Shown piece by piece: positions 12,963-24,829 of a DNA stretch of 64,000 bases; position 1 is the stretch's first letter, and every line of letters starts with the position of its first letter. Made by a program: the position numbers and the translations under genes. This DNA is from Oopsacas minuta (lineage: Eukaryota > Porifera > Hexactinellida > Lyssacinosida > Leucopsacidae), in the NCBI GenBank assembly GCA_024704765.1, contig JAKMXF010000005.1, positions 1 through 64,000 on the forward strand. Reading direction: 5' to 3'. The notes beneath the pieces are model-generated. The model was not told the origin of the DNA. It was given only the letters and a program-made list of their open reading frames with translations, and made no database searches.

Positions 12963-13918
12963 TTGGCTTTACTTGTTAATAAGGTCAACATTGACAGAAA
13001 CAAGTTTAATGTAGTCTGGAAATAACATATATATGCAATATCAATTAATATAACCGGGATACACTATATTGCATCTGTTCTCCGAGATTTTATTATAGAA
13101 TCAATAAACCTCACCTGGTCTCGAGTTTAGCTGATTGCTAATGATTGGCCTGATAACAAGAGATTTTCTGACTTTACTTTTCAGGAGCTGGCATTTCTCA
13201 CAAAGTTGTAAATAGGTACAAATATCTTCTTTCGTAATGTTTGCATAACATCAGATATTTTATGTTCCATGAGTATTTTACCGCTATGTCCATTTGATAG
13301 ATGAGCTGTATATAATATTTACTCAATTAATTCACCAATTGTTCCTGGGATCCTCGTTTCTTAAGATTTAATTAATACGCCATCAACTCGAATTTCTAAA
13401 ATTTCATATCTCTTCATGATTCTATCATCCTTTGGAGTCTTTGAGCTGCTTTTATTTTGATGCTACTGCAACCTTTCTATTCTCTCTAATGTTGCTTGAT
13501 ATTCATATTTAGGTAAGAAACAGTTTTCCTGCTTTACTCTTCATGCCTTCTGCTATTTTACTCATTAAAACTCCCTAGTTTCATTTTATAATATCATATG
13601 AATTTGAAATGTGTGCTGTAATCTGTGGGAAATATCGTTATTTAGTGTTCGACGTATGCGATACAGTTTAAGCAATTTGCATTCAGCATCAAAATGTACT
13701 TCAAAGAATAATGGAATCTTCTTAGTTTCACTTTTACAACGGAATTCGCGTATGACTACTGCTTTTGCGCTAGAGTCGACATCTCTGATATTACCTTGGA
13801 CAATATGATATTGTCCAGCGAAGCATCATTATGTATAGTGTCTCTGGACATTATTCTATTTTTCAATGAGAGCACCAGTATGCATATTTCCTGAAACTGA
13901 AAGACCCACTGGCTGATT
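12963..13918. other. No recognised gene
   Basis: AT-rich, probably intronic DNA of the spectrin gene. I see no element ends or coding similarity. Confidence 0.4.
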
Positions 13919-13929
13919 TTAGCATACAG

Positions 13930-14173
13930 TGGCTCTTGCTCGGATAAGTTCGAGCCTGGGAGAAAGATTCACACCTAAGACGAAATTATGACCTAATCTT
14001 TTTGGAATTTCAAAAATCGCATGATTGACCACTCCACGGTTAATAACATGGTAAAAGTTTGATATTTCTATCGCAGGTACCCTAAATGTGCTAATTGTTC
14101 TAACGTTATGATTTTCACCCGTCGCGTTGCGACCAAAACAACTAGGAATTGTTGCTGTTTGATACTTAAACAA
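13930..14173 (+). repeat. R1 dispersed repeat, partial copy
   Basis: Shares ordered blocks with the copies at 31200-32425 and 51470-51905: 'ctaagacgaaattatgac', a block around 'gattgaccactccacggttaa', 'gcaggtacc', and 'ttctaacgttatg'. No coding content is evident. The class is unknown and could be a SINE or a non-autonomous DNA element. Confidence 0.55.
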
Positions 14174-14455
14174 ACTTGAGGCACTCAGCTGTGGTACAGT
14201 ACAAATAGTTTTAGAGGATTCGTATACATTTTTAGATTATACAACATTTAATGCTTCATCATCATTTCACGCACTGCGAAATGGACTTAAACAATGCCAT
14301 AAAGCCATTGCTGTCTATGCATTGCGTCATGAGTCTACTTTTGCAAATTAGACACACTAGCCCTATTCTCTTATATGTATATCTGGTTTCATCTGATATT
14401 TTGATTGTGTTATGCCATTTAGATGTATTTTGGAATTATTCAATTTTTTTAATAG

Positions 14456-14987
14456 ATTTGACGAACTTTATAATTTGTTTGGTCATCGCAAATCGAAGTT
14501 GATAAAAGACTTGAATATATTAAGATACCTACGATCTCTTGAACAAGAAGAGTCATGGCTGCGTGATAAAAGGCTATTAACTGCTGTTGAAGATTTTGGG
14601 AAAGATCTAATTGGAGTCCAAAGATTAGAGAAGAAGCACCAAAGATTTGAACTGGAGCTTGTATCACATGAAAATACAATCCACAGGTTGGTATCTCAAT
14701 GTAATACCTTGGACATTTGTGAAAAGAGTGATGAAAATATATCTATTATTCAAGAAAAGTGCAGAGATGTGAATTTATCATTAATCGAATTGAAGTCTAA
14801 CGCTATTACTCGAACTCGTTTATTAGATGAGTCTGAAAGATATCAACAATTATCCGCTAATTTTCAAGAAGAGGACACTTGGTTGATAGAAAATTTCAAT
14901 GCAATATTAATAGAAGAAAATGTGGAGAGTTTAGAACTTTTACAAGATAGTTTAAGCCAATTTGAAACATTTAGCTCTGATTTCCAA
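14456..14987 (+). CDS. Alpha-spectrin, penultimate exon (two partial spectrin repeats)
   Basis: The acceptor is TTTTTTTAATAG (AG at 14454-14455) and the donor is CAA|GTGAGT at 14988. The frame runs FDELYNLFGHRKSKL, then an EEQ-rich helix with EESWLRDKRLL, EDFGKDLIGVQRLEKKHQRF and later EEDTWLIENFNA, ending FETFSSDFQ. In alpha-spectrins this region lies immediately before the segment encoded at 10352: the helix ending FSSDFQ continues as VHHNWINQ, both junctions in phase 0. The exon begins with one base of a split codon, so its upstream exon must end in phase 2. The exon ending at 29310 ends in phase 0, so at least one exon between them is not visible. Confidence 0.93.
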
Positions 14988-15349
14988 GTGAGTATGTATT
15001 CATGTTTCCTTGATTAATTGGTTACACAGGTCAACAAGGTTCCATTTTTCTTTTCGTCATAAATGAAAAATAATTACCGGAACCAAAAATCATATTTAAA
15101 AAATATCCAAAGATTAGATATATTTTTAATCAAATATTTTGTTATTTAATATTTCAAATTATCATAAAAATTATTAATAGTTACTCGATTTTGTTTTACT
15201 TATTCTGTAAATTAGCTATTAGCTACCCAGATTTGATGAAATAGGTTTAATTTAATGGATTTAAAAACACGGCATTTAGCCAATCTCGTATTCAAGTAAA
15301 GGCATCCTAAAAATTCGCTACTCTATAATAAATGGGTTAGCCCATAGTC

Positions 15350-16290
15350 TACTAAATATAATATCTAACAGTATAAATACTAGGGCTGTAGTGTTAGTTG
15401 AAAACATTTATATTGATGGTTTCTTTACCGTAAATATTTTTTGCCTGAATTTATGTATTTCATATTTGTAGAACTTCAAATTCACGCCTATAAATGCTAA
15501 AGATTTTCAGAAATCGTCAAAATATGTGTCTAGTAGATAAGCATTTATTTAGCAAAATATTTCATTCTTCGATGCCTCGTAGAACGTTAAATATTGCATT
15601 TATCAACTGAATGTGAATAAATGAAATGATCTATATATACCTTTATCCAAAATGTCAGAAATTTGTTGTCCAAAAGTTGGCGCGTTGTTGAGTTACAATG
15701 GATGACAAAGTTACGTGAATATTCAATTATGACTCGAAAATCATTATTATTATGATAAAATCAGAATTGTAAATTTTTACTATTTACCCGACTTCTCATA
15801 CCCTTGTAATTCATTTTGATATGAAATACGTAATTGAGTATAGCGGAATCTTTCCATATATGGGTGTCGTCACATTAGTGCGAATATCACATCAATTTCT
15901 ATTACAAGGGTGTGGGAAGTCGGGTAAATAGTAAAAATTTACTTTTCTGATTTTACCATAAATTCCTCATCCATGGTAACTCCCCACTATCCAATTTTTG
16001 GGCGACAATTTTTGATCTTTTGTATAAAAGTATCTATAAATAATTTCATTTATTCACTTTGAGTTGATAAATGATATATTTGCTAAATATATGTTTACTA
16101 GACACATATTTTGACACATTCCTGAATACTTTAGCACGTATTTGTTAAAATTTAATATCATACTAAAATCTAATACATTTAATGGAGCAATAATGCATTT
16201 TTGTGCAATATAGGAACTATTCTATAACCACTTTCAGCTAATACTGATACTTGGTGTCAAAGTTACTGTTAGACCTTATATTAATATGCT
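15350..16290. repeat. FB1 long foldback element
   Basis: Two arms of roughly 400 bases face each other around a spacer at about 15813-15901. The innermost arms, 15750-15812 and 15902-15961, are nearly perfect reverse complements containing TTTACCCGACTTC and CATACCCTTGTAAT. Outer parts match more loosely, for example 'tctaacagta' at about 15366 and 'tactgttaga' at about 16264. There is no ORF. The same core (CCCATACCCTTG followed by TATTCATTTTG) recurs at 27320-27350 and 61497-61530. Confidence 0.7.
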
Positions 16291-17009
16291 ATGGTTAGCC
16301 ATTAATGAGTATTTTGCAGCTGCTTTAGTCGTTCCAAGTCTACTCCTCACTTTGGAATCAACGAACCCGAATGTTGAGAAAACTGCATCTACTTCTGCAG
16401 TTGATCTAATAGCGCCTAGTACTAATTATTTAAAGTCATTTGGAAATTACAATTCCCAGAGATCTAATAGTGGAAAAACATATTAAATATACTGAAATCG
16501 TGTTATTTCGTCAATTTGATTGCGCTGCCTAAAACACAAAACCAGATAGCAAAATGTAACATTAGCTAAATACTTGGAGAAATAATTATTTAATGGCTTG
16601 TATACTCCAATTTATAATGATCTCCAAGGGTACAAATTATCCGATATTAATTAGAGCATTATAAAATCCCGTAATTTGAAAATTCACTGAAATAAACCCT
16701 CCGGAATCAAAGACAAAGAATCCGATTATTGCATGTAGGAATTCGAATAAACAATTTAACACTGACTTGAGGGACAAAAATCCCGATGCGACAAAAACCC
16801 GTCTCAGAATAAGTCGATTCAGCTGTATATCACTTTACTTCAGGATTTTCATTCAAACCACAATGGTTTTATTTATCTAATAAAAGAATAATTATTACTC
16901 CTTTAATGTTTGCGAATTGAATCTTTTGACGATAAATAATCAATGGGATCTATTGGGACTACCAAGCCTACTATCCATAATTTCCATCAGCCAGACTAGA
17001 TATTGGTAC
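16291..17009. other. No recognised gene
   Basis: AT-rich DNA, probably intron. A short open frame at 16286-16486 has no recognisable similarity. Confidence 0.35.
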
Positions 17010-17017
17010 CATCTCGG

Positions 17018-17264
17018 CAGAGTTGTGGAATGCAATACAGTATTATATACTATTATATCTAAGTTGTTTAATATGTCTTCTATCGAAAAAGTAATATTTT
17101 TAATACTTATTATGGGGTATACACATATTAATCACAACTAAGTATTATATTAAATCATATCTAAGTACGCATGTCAATTATTTCTCTCTGTATTATTTGG
17201 ATTTGATTGGGTTTGATTTGATTTGTATGGATTTGAATGAATATCGATCAAATCCACAACTCTG
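17018..17264. mobile_element. hAT MITE, 247 bases
   Basis: The termini are CAGAGTTGTGGA and TCCACAACTCTG, a perfect 12-base inverted repeat. The flanks are CATCTCGG (17010-17017) and CATCTAAG (17265-17272), which agree at 6 of 8 positions as an aged 8-base duplication. The right interior is a run of 'tttgatttg' variants. Confidence 0.7.
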
Positions 17265-17942
17265 CATCTAAGGGCAGTAAAAGTTTAGTGGTCCTACAAT
17301 ATTTGTAGGATCTATTATATTTCCGATTGGCTAACTTTCTAATGATCGGATGGAATTCCGTCCGATCACTAGGAAGTTAAAATTCTTAAAATTCTTTACA
17401 ATTATTTCACTTCAATGTTATAGTCTAATCAAGTTTCTATACGGGTATTAGTAATCATCGTTGAACTTCCTCAAATGGTGGACACATGAGAATTTTTGCC
17501 GAATTATTATGCCTTGACAAACGCAAGTTGTGACATATTTCATTTTCAGTATGTGTCTAACACATCGGGTTACCCCTCTTGCGATTCTGCTCGGTCGTCG
17601 AACTCCAGCTGGGTACTTTAAACCCATTTATCATTTAATAGTATTTTTATCAAAGGGTATTTCGTCCGAACATAGGAAATTAGGTCAAGAATAATGCCAG
17701 TAACATTAAAAGATTCTATTCTTACAAATCTATCATTTATTTTGGAACTCTAGGGGTATATACTAATTATATTTTGCCCAAAATCGACATTAGTATTTGT
17801 CCACCGAGGTGGTCCCTTTTTGTCATAATTTGAGCTCTGGCTCATGGGCTAATGGGGAAGTATAATCATACAAGAGGTGATAAATCACGCTAACCTGCCA
17901 GTCTGCAAAGATATCTTAAACATTAACTAGAGATATGTGTTA

Positions 17943-19243
17943 CAGGGTGGCTTTTAAGTCCTGACCCATTATATATTTTGTTGTTCACATTGATAGACTA
18001 TTCTTACATGGATTTACTAATCGATATTTCAAAACACATATTGGAACTAATTATATTTGATTGAATTATTCAATGTGGCCACCTTTCTTTGTGATTACTG
18101 CTCGTAGACGCCCTGGCACTGCCTCTACTGCGGCGCGAAGGGTTTCTTCTGAGATTCTAGCCCATTCACGAAGTAGATCCTTCTTTAAAGACGCAATATT
18201 AGCATGAGTCTTGCGCATGCATTTTCTCCAATATCGCCCTTATGGAGAAATCCATGGGATTTAGATCGGGAGTAGACGGTGGCCATTCTTCTTTAGTGAT
18301 AAAATCGGGAACATTTTATAAAAGCTAGGTCTGAGTGATACGAGCTGTATGGGCTGGAGCCCCATCTTGTTGAAACAAGAATCGATTCTTGTTAAACATG
18401 CTAGCACCCAGGTCTTTCACTACAGATTCTAAAATACGATCCTTGTATTCTGTAAAATTGATTTTACACTCTGGGGGACAAATATCAGTGGTGTCCGTCC
18501 AAAACCGGAGACCCCTCCCCAAATCATCACTGAAAGTGGCTTTGGACTCTCCGAACATAGCGGAGTTCTTCATTTATAGTGAAAGAAGTAGAAGATAAGA
18601 TCCTGTCGTTTTGAGAGTTGCTGGCCTCCTCAATTGTGAATGACTTTTCATCTGAATACAGAACATTATGATAGCCATGTTCTGCGAGCCGACTAAGAAG
18701 TTTTTTGCTACGAAGTAATCGTTTTTGTCGAATCGCAGTTGGGAGATAGTGTACCTTTCTTCGTTTATAAGAAGATAGACCCAGGGAACTTTTCACATCT
18801 TATGGACTGATGTACGCGATATTTTGAGTTCAGATGACATTTTTCTCATTAATCGGCGTAGATTTCGCCGAATTCTGTCTCTGATTATTTTCTTCATCCT
18901 GGTTGTGGTTACAGTAATTGGACGTCCACTTCTACTTTTGTCTTTGACACTAATAGTCTCAAGATAGCGTTAGATAGTACTATAGACAAATTTCCTCCGC
19001 TCTTTCGGGATATTCAATGATCTCATAATGTCACATTGACGCTTCCCATTGACAAATAATTCAATTATAGCAGATCGCTGTCTTTCCATCTGTGCAGTGA
19101 AGGGATCGTGTAGAAATATCACTAAGTAATAATTATGCTAGACTACATACATATGCAACATATATAAATATCATAACCTAAGAAAATTTATTATGCTTGT
19201 TGTAAAACTGCAAATATAGGGGTCAGAACTTAAAGCCACCCTG
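17943..19243 (-). mobile_element. Complete maT-type (DD37D) Tc1/mariner element with TIRs
   Basis: The left end TA-CAGGGTGGCTTTTAAGTCCT and the right end (minus strand) TA-CAGGGTGGCTTTAAGTTCT form inverted repeats of about 27 bases ending in GACCC, with TA on both sides (17941-17942 and 19244-19245). The total is 1301 bases, standard for the superfamily. One transposase relic fills the interior on the minus strand. Confidence 0.88.
18066..19089 (-). pseudogene. maT (DD37D) transposase, interrupted by stops
   Basis: The minus-strand reading starts MERQRSAIIELFVNGKRQ, a helix-turn-helix, then GRPITVTT. It continues to the first catalytic Asp in LYSDEKSFTIEE, the second in FLFQQDGAPAHTA, and the third in PDLNPMDFSI. 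Counting residues between the second and third Asp gives 37, so this is the DD37D (maT) subgroup rather than Tc1 (DD34E) or mariner (DD34D). It ends KKGGHIE-stop at 18066. Stops fall in the frame, including two between the second and third Asp without loss of frame, and others break the N-terminal half. It is inactive but recent enough to keep intact ends. Confidence 0.85.
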
Positions 19244-19443
19244 TAAATAAAAATTAGCAATCTGAACATTGCCACCTTAGATGCTACCAAATCATGAGGT
19301 TTGGGGTCTGGGGTCATGAACCATAAGATCTCACAATTCCTTTAGGATTTGAACTAGTGATGCACGTGTACGCCTAAGTATTTGCATGGAGTATCAATTA
19401 TTCAGAAACGGTTCATTTTCGGCCAATAAATTTATGCCATATA

Positions 19444-19666
19444 CAGTAAAAATCAAATAACTAGGACATTCGTTATCTCGAACGAAATTTCATTTCCCCT
19501 CGTTATACATTCAGTATATATAGAAGAACCGTTCGCTATCTCGAATGCTCGTTAACTCGAATGAATATTCACTTCATTTGTTGTCTTTTTAGTACTTATC
19601 ATTCAACTCGAACATTCGCCATCTCCATCAGATTTTCTGAGGGTTCGAGTTACCGGATGTTGACTG
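19444..19666. mobile_element. pogo-like MITE, 223 bases
   Basis: The left end is TA-CAGTAAAAATCAAATAACT. The right end on the opposite strand is TA-CAGTCAACATCCGGTAACT. TA flanks both. The interior carries repeated 'ctcgaa' words such as 'cattcgttatctcgaa' and 'gttaactcgaatg'. There is no ORF. Confidence 0.65.
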
Positions 19667-20129
19667 TATATAGAACGCAATTTTCAACCAATATATTTAA
19701 TATACTAATGATATTTCCGGAATGTGACTAATTGTTTGTCAAGTAAGCATTAATCTGGAAATGATAAATCTACGTGAATCGGCACTCTGATATAATTTCA
19801 TTTACTAATTTCTTCCAAATTCAGCAGTTATAAATTCTCGTAGGAATAGATCATAGTTAGTCAATTAGACGATTTGTTTCATTGCTGTTCCAAGAGCTTT
19901 TAGTCTTCGCTAGCAGAAATACTTATTTCGACTGTGTAAGTAGTGCTTTAGATAACTAGAAAAACTTGCAAAATGATACAATTCTCTACTCATTGTTCGG
20001 GCAGTCGTTTGCGTTTTAGGAGATTAATTTGTTCTGTGAATGTATGCAGTTGTATTTTTGGTCTTGGTTCTTAAAATATTCTATTAGAGTAATATCGACG
20101 AAGTAGACTCTAGAATTTACTTCCTTTCA

Positions 20130-20480
20130 CCATAAAGATTGAAGGATGTCACAGCTGCTCATTTCATCGCCTCCCACTTTGACTCTTGGGCGCCTTCAAT
20201 TTGAAACCTTCTGCTTCGAAACGAACTGTTTCCAGTTCAATGTGAACCTGCGCTTTACAATTCGTAGTGATTTCAGGATAAAATTTGTCAAGTCTTGGGC
20301 TCCAGCAATACTAGTCCCAATCTTATGCAATTTTGTATTCGCCGAATCCATAACTTTAAATATTTGGAATTGAACATTCAAGTGATAATAGAATGAAAAT
20401 TCTTCCACTTTATCCAACAGGCCATTTGCAATTGCTCTTGCTTCGCCTCTTTCTTCCGATCATAGCTAAATTCAAGAGTG
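20130..20480 (-). pseudogene. Possible hAT (ZMYM1-like) transposase fragment
   Basis: The minus-strand frame from 20417 reads MDKVEEFSFYYHLNVQFQIF, then KVMDSANTKLHKIGTSI and LTNFILKSLRIVKRRF. This resembles the helical segment of ZMYM1-type hAT proteins, in which a KFEF-like motif precedes a run on nested partner strains and a K-LRxxR helix. The match is loose, there is no catalytic residue in view, and the fragment is short. It could be unrelated. Confidence 0.3.
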
Positions 20481-20740
20481 TTGTATCTTCAGCTGTAATA
20501 ACGTAAAATCGAGCCACGGCCACATCATTTAACTTCCACCAAGTGGGACTTAAATGGTCGTAAACGATTTAAGTTTGTGGAGATTATTGGCATTTTCACA
20601 TGTTTACTTGTTAGGCCGGATCGAGAAAAGTATAAATCGTCGGTTCAACTTCTACCTAAGGGAAAAGTTGCCTTTACCATTTTCTAGGAAAATGCGAGAC
20701 TTAAATTTGAAAAATATTTCGATTTGACCCTTGCGGTTTT

Positions 20741-20741
20741 N
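20741..20741. other. Assembly gap (single n), contig B/C
   Basis: A single undetermined base. No sequence continuity is visible across it. Confidence 0.75.
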
Positions 20742-20929
20742 CTTTTTGCAGAGGAAACTCCGTCAGGTTCAGGATATGTTCCAACTTTTAAAAACTTTAC
20801 AATTTCTTCATAAAATACTTCCATCTTTATTGTTACTTGAAAATTATTTACAATTTATATGCGAATTCGAGTAAGCTATCTTGGTCACAAATGTGTCAAG
20901 TCATTATTACGTCAATACTACAAATAAAC

Positions 20930-21068
20930 CGCATAATGATACCTACATATTCTGTATATAGTTTCTCCTTCTGTTACCGTGCCTCAATATTCTACAGTAG
21001 ATATTCATCCATGGTCTATGTATGCAGTGCCTCAATATTCTACGTGCCTCACTAATCTATGCAACAGA
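20930..21068. repeat. Foldback arm at the start of contig C, partner of 34822-34960
   Basis: The sequence containing GTGCCTCAATATTCTACAGT and CCATGGTCTATGTATGCAGT is the near-exact reverse complement of 34822-34960. If contig D joins contig C, the two form the arms of one inverted repeat around the gap. Confidence 0.75.
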
Positions 21069-21099
21069 CCTAAGAGCGTGTCGGTCGATTTTTGAAAAG

Positions 21100-21760
21100 T
21101 TTGCTAATGATTATTGTTTGAGACTATGTCAGCAACTGAGAGTGGTTCGAGACGGCAAAGTTTGTTTTACATGTTATTGAAAAGGAGCCCAATGAAAAGG
21201 AAAACAATATTCCTGTCCAGGGAAAATATATAGCTCGGACTCTACCCATTTGGCTACCTATATATTCAATGAGGTATTGAGTCATGATAGGCACATATTA
21301 GGGCTCTAAATGCAAATTGAAATCGAAAAAGGGTAAAGTCAATGTGTTTAGGGCACATTTGTGTTTGGAATGTTGCCAAATTCATGACCTTGGTGACCGA
21401 AAACATCATAGGAAGAATAGTGATGTGGCCACGCAAACGCACAGAAATTTGAAAATATTGTATATGAAATGCTCTTCAATTTTTACTCTTTATAATATAG
21501 TATCGTCAAGGATCATACCCTTGGAGCACTCAGCGGTCCTAGATAATCCCTTATCTCTTTAAATCCTTTTCGAGTTGCCCAGAAAGGTATTCAATGAATT
21601 AACTCTTTGCTTAAACAAACTCCTGCCTGACCATTTTGCCTATGTATGACCTGTTTGGGCGAACAACATCTTTAGTGACTTGACATATTCCTTGATTCAA
21701 GGGTAGGCATCCACTTTCCAAGTGTGGATATTCGCCCTTCCTTTGATCCCCTTAGTTTCA
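21100..21760 (+). repeat. R2 dispersed repeat, longest copy
   Basis: Homologous to 33100-33450 ('tgtttagggcacattt', 'ttggaatgttgcca') and, in its right half, to 45420-45740 ('ggagcac-cagcg', 'tatctcttt', 'agaaaggt', 'atccacttt'). There is no intact ORF. The family is probably a fragmented non-autonomous or retro-element, but the class is not identifiable. Confidence 0.6.
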
Positions 21761-22220
21761 CCCCAATCATTTGAATATATCTGTTTCATCACCTTTTTTC
21801 TAAATTCGGCTATTTAGAAGGTTACAAAAATTATGTTGTAATCTAAGAATTGGTTATTATCACGATTTGGATTTAATGTTGAAATTGAGCTCTACGTTCA
21901 AAGAATATGCGAAGTCATAACTTTATAGAAATCAAGTGCGAGATTTCACTCGGTTGAACCCCATATTATAATCGTACAGTGCACTCCCGTTCAACCAAGT
22001 TAGTAATTATTACTTCCGTTAAAGTTAAATGGTTTTTTACTCCATCAAGATTCTAATCGCTGTTGCACCTTACGTAAGTCATCATAACATTAGTATCATA
22101 TTTACTTAATCGTTTGTGTATAATCCCGGAATAATTAGTTCGTAAGCTGATTGTTATCTAGGAATCACAATAGATAACTCGTACAACACATTCTTAGCCA
22201 GAAATGTTGGTTTGAATATA
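21761..22220. other. No recognised gene
   Basis: AT-rich, non-coding by inspection. Confidence 0.35.
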
Positions 22221-22228
22221 TAGTAAAC

Positions 22229-22584
22229 CAGAGCTGCAAATGGGTGATACAAAAATGAACTATGATCCATACGACCCATGGATCATGATCTATCTTGGCC
22301 CCTTAACTTTTGAGACACAACACAGTATAACATTAAGAGATTCATGTTCCTTGGATTAGAATAACTAGAAGTGTGTTGATAATCAATTGCAATTCAATTT
22401 TCAGCAATATTTAATTCTTGACAATAATATTGCCGTGACAAACATAATTGTTGACTAGTACCTTTTAGACATTAATGTATAGCAAATCGCATATAACTTC
22501 GTTATATTTTTCCAAATACACTAAATGCATATAAGTGCTGGTGGGTCATGACCCATCGACCCATCTGACCCATTTGCAGCTCTG
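22229..22584. mobile_element. hAT MITE, 356 bases
   Basis: The termini are CAGAGCTGCAAATGGGT and ACCCATTTGCAGAGCTCTG-like (exactly ACCCATTTGCAGCTCTG), perfect inverted repeats of 17 bases. The flanks TAGTAAAC (22221-22228) and CAGTAAAC (22585-22592) are an 8-base duplication with one change. Subterminal GGGTCATGACCCATCGACCC words repeat. There is no ORF. Confidence 0.82.
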
Positions 22585-22829
22585 CAGTAAACCTCTAAAT
22601 GTGAACACTTCCAAGAAGTGAACAAAAAGATGATTACCTTTCCTCGGTCGCACATGTTTTCCATTGCTACACACAATGTCATAAATAGAATACACCTCAA
22701 AATGTATAAATCTACTGAGTGTAACGAAAGTGTTGATACCCTAGATAATTCATTAAAACTTATAATATATTTGAGTGATTCGAAATATTATCGGTTTATA
22801 TATGAACAATTTCGTTCTAATACAATTCT

Positions 22830-23050
22830 TATACCTTCCGGCATGCTAGCTACTAAATTCTCTAAAATACTTGGGCTAATGTCTCTCCATGCTGATTTTA
22901 CTGTTTCTATTAGCTGTTCCCTCCTTGTGATTTGGCCCTCTTCATTAACCTTCTCTTTCACTATTCCCCAAAGGTTTTCAATAGGGTTTAAGTCAGGGGA
23001 GTTCCCAGGCCATTCAATCTTACGCCAGAAAGCATTTAAATGATCTTGAC
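22830..23050 (-). pseudogene. Tc1 (DD34E) transposase C-terminal fragment
   Basis: Read on the minus strand from the gap: HLNAFWRKIEWPGNSPDLNP, then IENLWGIVKEKV, REQLIETVKSAWRDIS and LENLVASMPEGI. The NSPDLNPIENLW block carries the third catalytic residue, Glu. The first two acidic residues would lie beyond the gap. The fragment is clean over about 75 codons. Confidence 0.8.
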
Positions 23051-23051
23051 N
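23051..23051. other. Assembly gap (single n), contig C/D
   Basis: Here a minus-strand Tc1 C-terminus meets a plus-strand C-terminus of a different Tc1, which is not a possible single element. The join is therefore artificial or spans missing sequence. Confidence 0.8.
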
Positions 23052-23275
23052 GAGCGAGCAACCAACCTAAAAATGTTAGAAAAGCAGCTGATTTTGGCCT
23101 GGAAGGAAATCTCACCGGAGACACTAGAGAAACTCATAGCAGGGATGCCCTCTCGCATTAATAAATGTTTAAAATTAAATGTAGATTACATAAGAAAGTA
23201 AATAGCACACCTTTCTAGTTCGCATTATTGAAATATGCATGGTATAAAATGGGACATCAATTTCTTAACACCCTG
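23052..23275 (+). mobile_element. Right half of a Tc1 element (transposase C-terminus plus TIR)
   Basis: From the gap the + strand reads ERATNLKMLEKQLILAWKEI, then SPETLEKLIAGMPSRI and a stop at about 23200. At 23252-23275 the TIR GACATCAATTTCTTAACACCCTG is followed by TA. The matching left TIR, CAGGGTGTTAAGAAATTGATGTC, is at 39582 in contig E, whose right end is also an n. The two halves make one Tc1 if E precedes D. Confidence 0.82.
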
Positions 23276-23279
23276 TATA

Positions 23280-24829
23280 TATTTATATATATTCTGTTTT
23301 TGTTTTTGTGGTATTTGATATTGTAATACTGTTATATCTACTTTAACAATATGACTTCTTGCAGTTCAGAGACCTATGCATAGATCTTCTATGTAGTGGG
23401 TGTAGAATGTTATTATTGGCCACTAATAGCGTTGCCAAAAATCGAAAACAAGTGATGGATTTTCTCTCTTTTGTGGGCACTGCTGAGGTAGACCAGCATC
23501 CCTAAAGTCCAGATCTACCTAAATGTCCATAACTTTTGTTTATGAATGATAGTGCAATCACCTCTTAGAGGAAATTTTTGAAGATATGAATGCCCTTTTA
23601 TGTGCCATTTTGGTAGTACATACATCAAAGCATTTTGTAAAAGTAATATAATATGACATTATTGACACTGACAGTGTCGTTATGGTGGTTTTCTGTGTAG
23701 ATCGTTATTATTTCAGGTATTATTGTTTTTTCCTGCGAATTTTATCCACAAAAGCGTATTATTAGTATGTACTCGAAATCCGGATTAACCTAATTCTAGA
23801 AACTAGGCGAATGAATATATATGAATTCTTCACCTGAAACTAATTGAAATGTAGACTATCAGATATATATTATTAGAGTGTTAATTTACACCCTTCTAAA
23901 CAGCAATAATCTTTCGATAACATCATTAACATTGGGGTGCATATAAATTCCACGATTATCGAGTTATTTGTTGATATTAGCCAAACATTTGACACCCATG
24001 GTCTGGGCGTTAAATCAGAAACGTGCGAACGTTGTCATGACAAATTCTTATACTTTTACAGGTACGGTTTTAGATCATTCAGTTTGTCAACATTTTGAAC
24101 ACAGAGTAGGAATTTTCGTTATACATGATTTCAAAAAGGAGCAAAATTTTTAATATGTATATTGCCAATTACACTAACAAATGACGTCACTTCGATGTGA
24201 TAATTTTCACAAATGCGGTTTTGTGAATTCTTACTTTGAGAAGCCATTCTCATGCTTGGATATCACATATATTGGGCTGGTAGTACATTTAACGCGAATA
24301 TCTTGCAAAGTTTCTCTGCTAAGGCACATCTATACCAAATCCATGTCATGTATGCTTTAACAAATATTTCCCGTAGTGTGATAGACTAGCATATCCCTAG
24401 TGCATTTAATGTTCGGCCTTACATAGATCAGGCTATTAATGAAGAACCTTTTCACTTAACATTGACCCCGGAAGGTACGAAATGGTAGTCATGCCATTGG
24501 TTTGATTTATCTTATAATCAGGCCCGACAAACAATATTACATACCGTGTCTACAAATCTGACCGTTTGCGCCGCCCATGTCATATTCAGGTCGCTTCAAT
24601 AGATGTGATTTGCTATTATCGATGATCACCATGGTTAAATTTCTTTTCATTGATTGGCAGTTCAACTGCAATCATACGTGATCCAACTCTAGGTGTGATT
24701 TTTATGTGTTCAAAATACTAATGTATCATCAATTTTGTTGTCAGAATTTCAATGTATATTTTATCTCTGCAATTCGTATTTTGATCAATGTTTTGTAGTA
24801 ATTCTATTATGTCGTTTATTATTTTATAG
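23280..24829. other. Intron sequence upstream of a spectrin exon
   Basis: No coding similarity or element ends recognised. It ends in TTATTATTTTATAG at 24829, the acceptor of the next exon. Confidence 0.45.

Noticed and set aside
18389-18598. 69-residue + strand frame inside the maT element
   Set aside because: Antisense of the DD37D transposase core.
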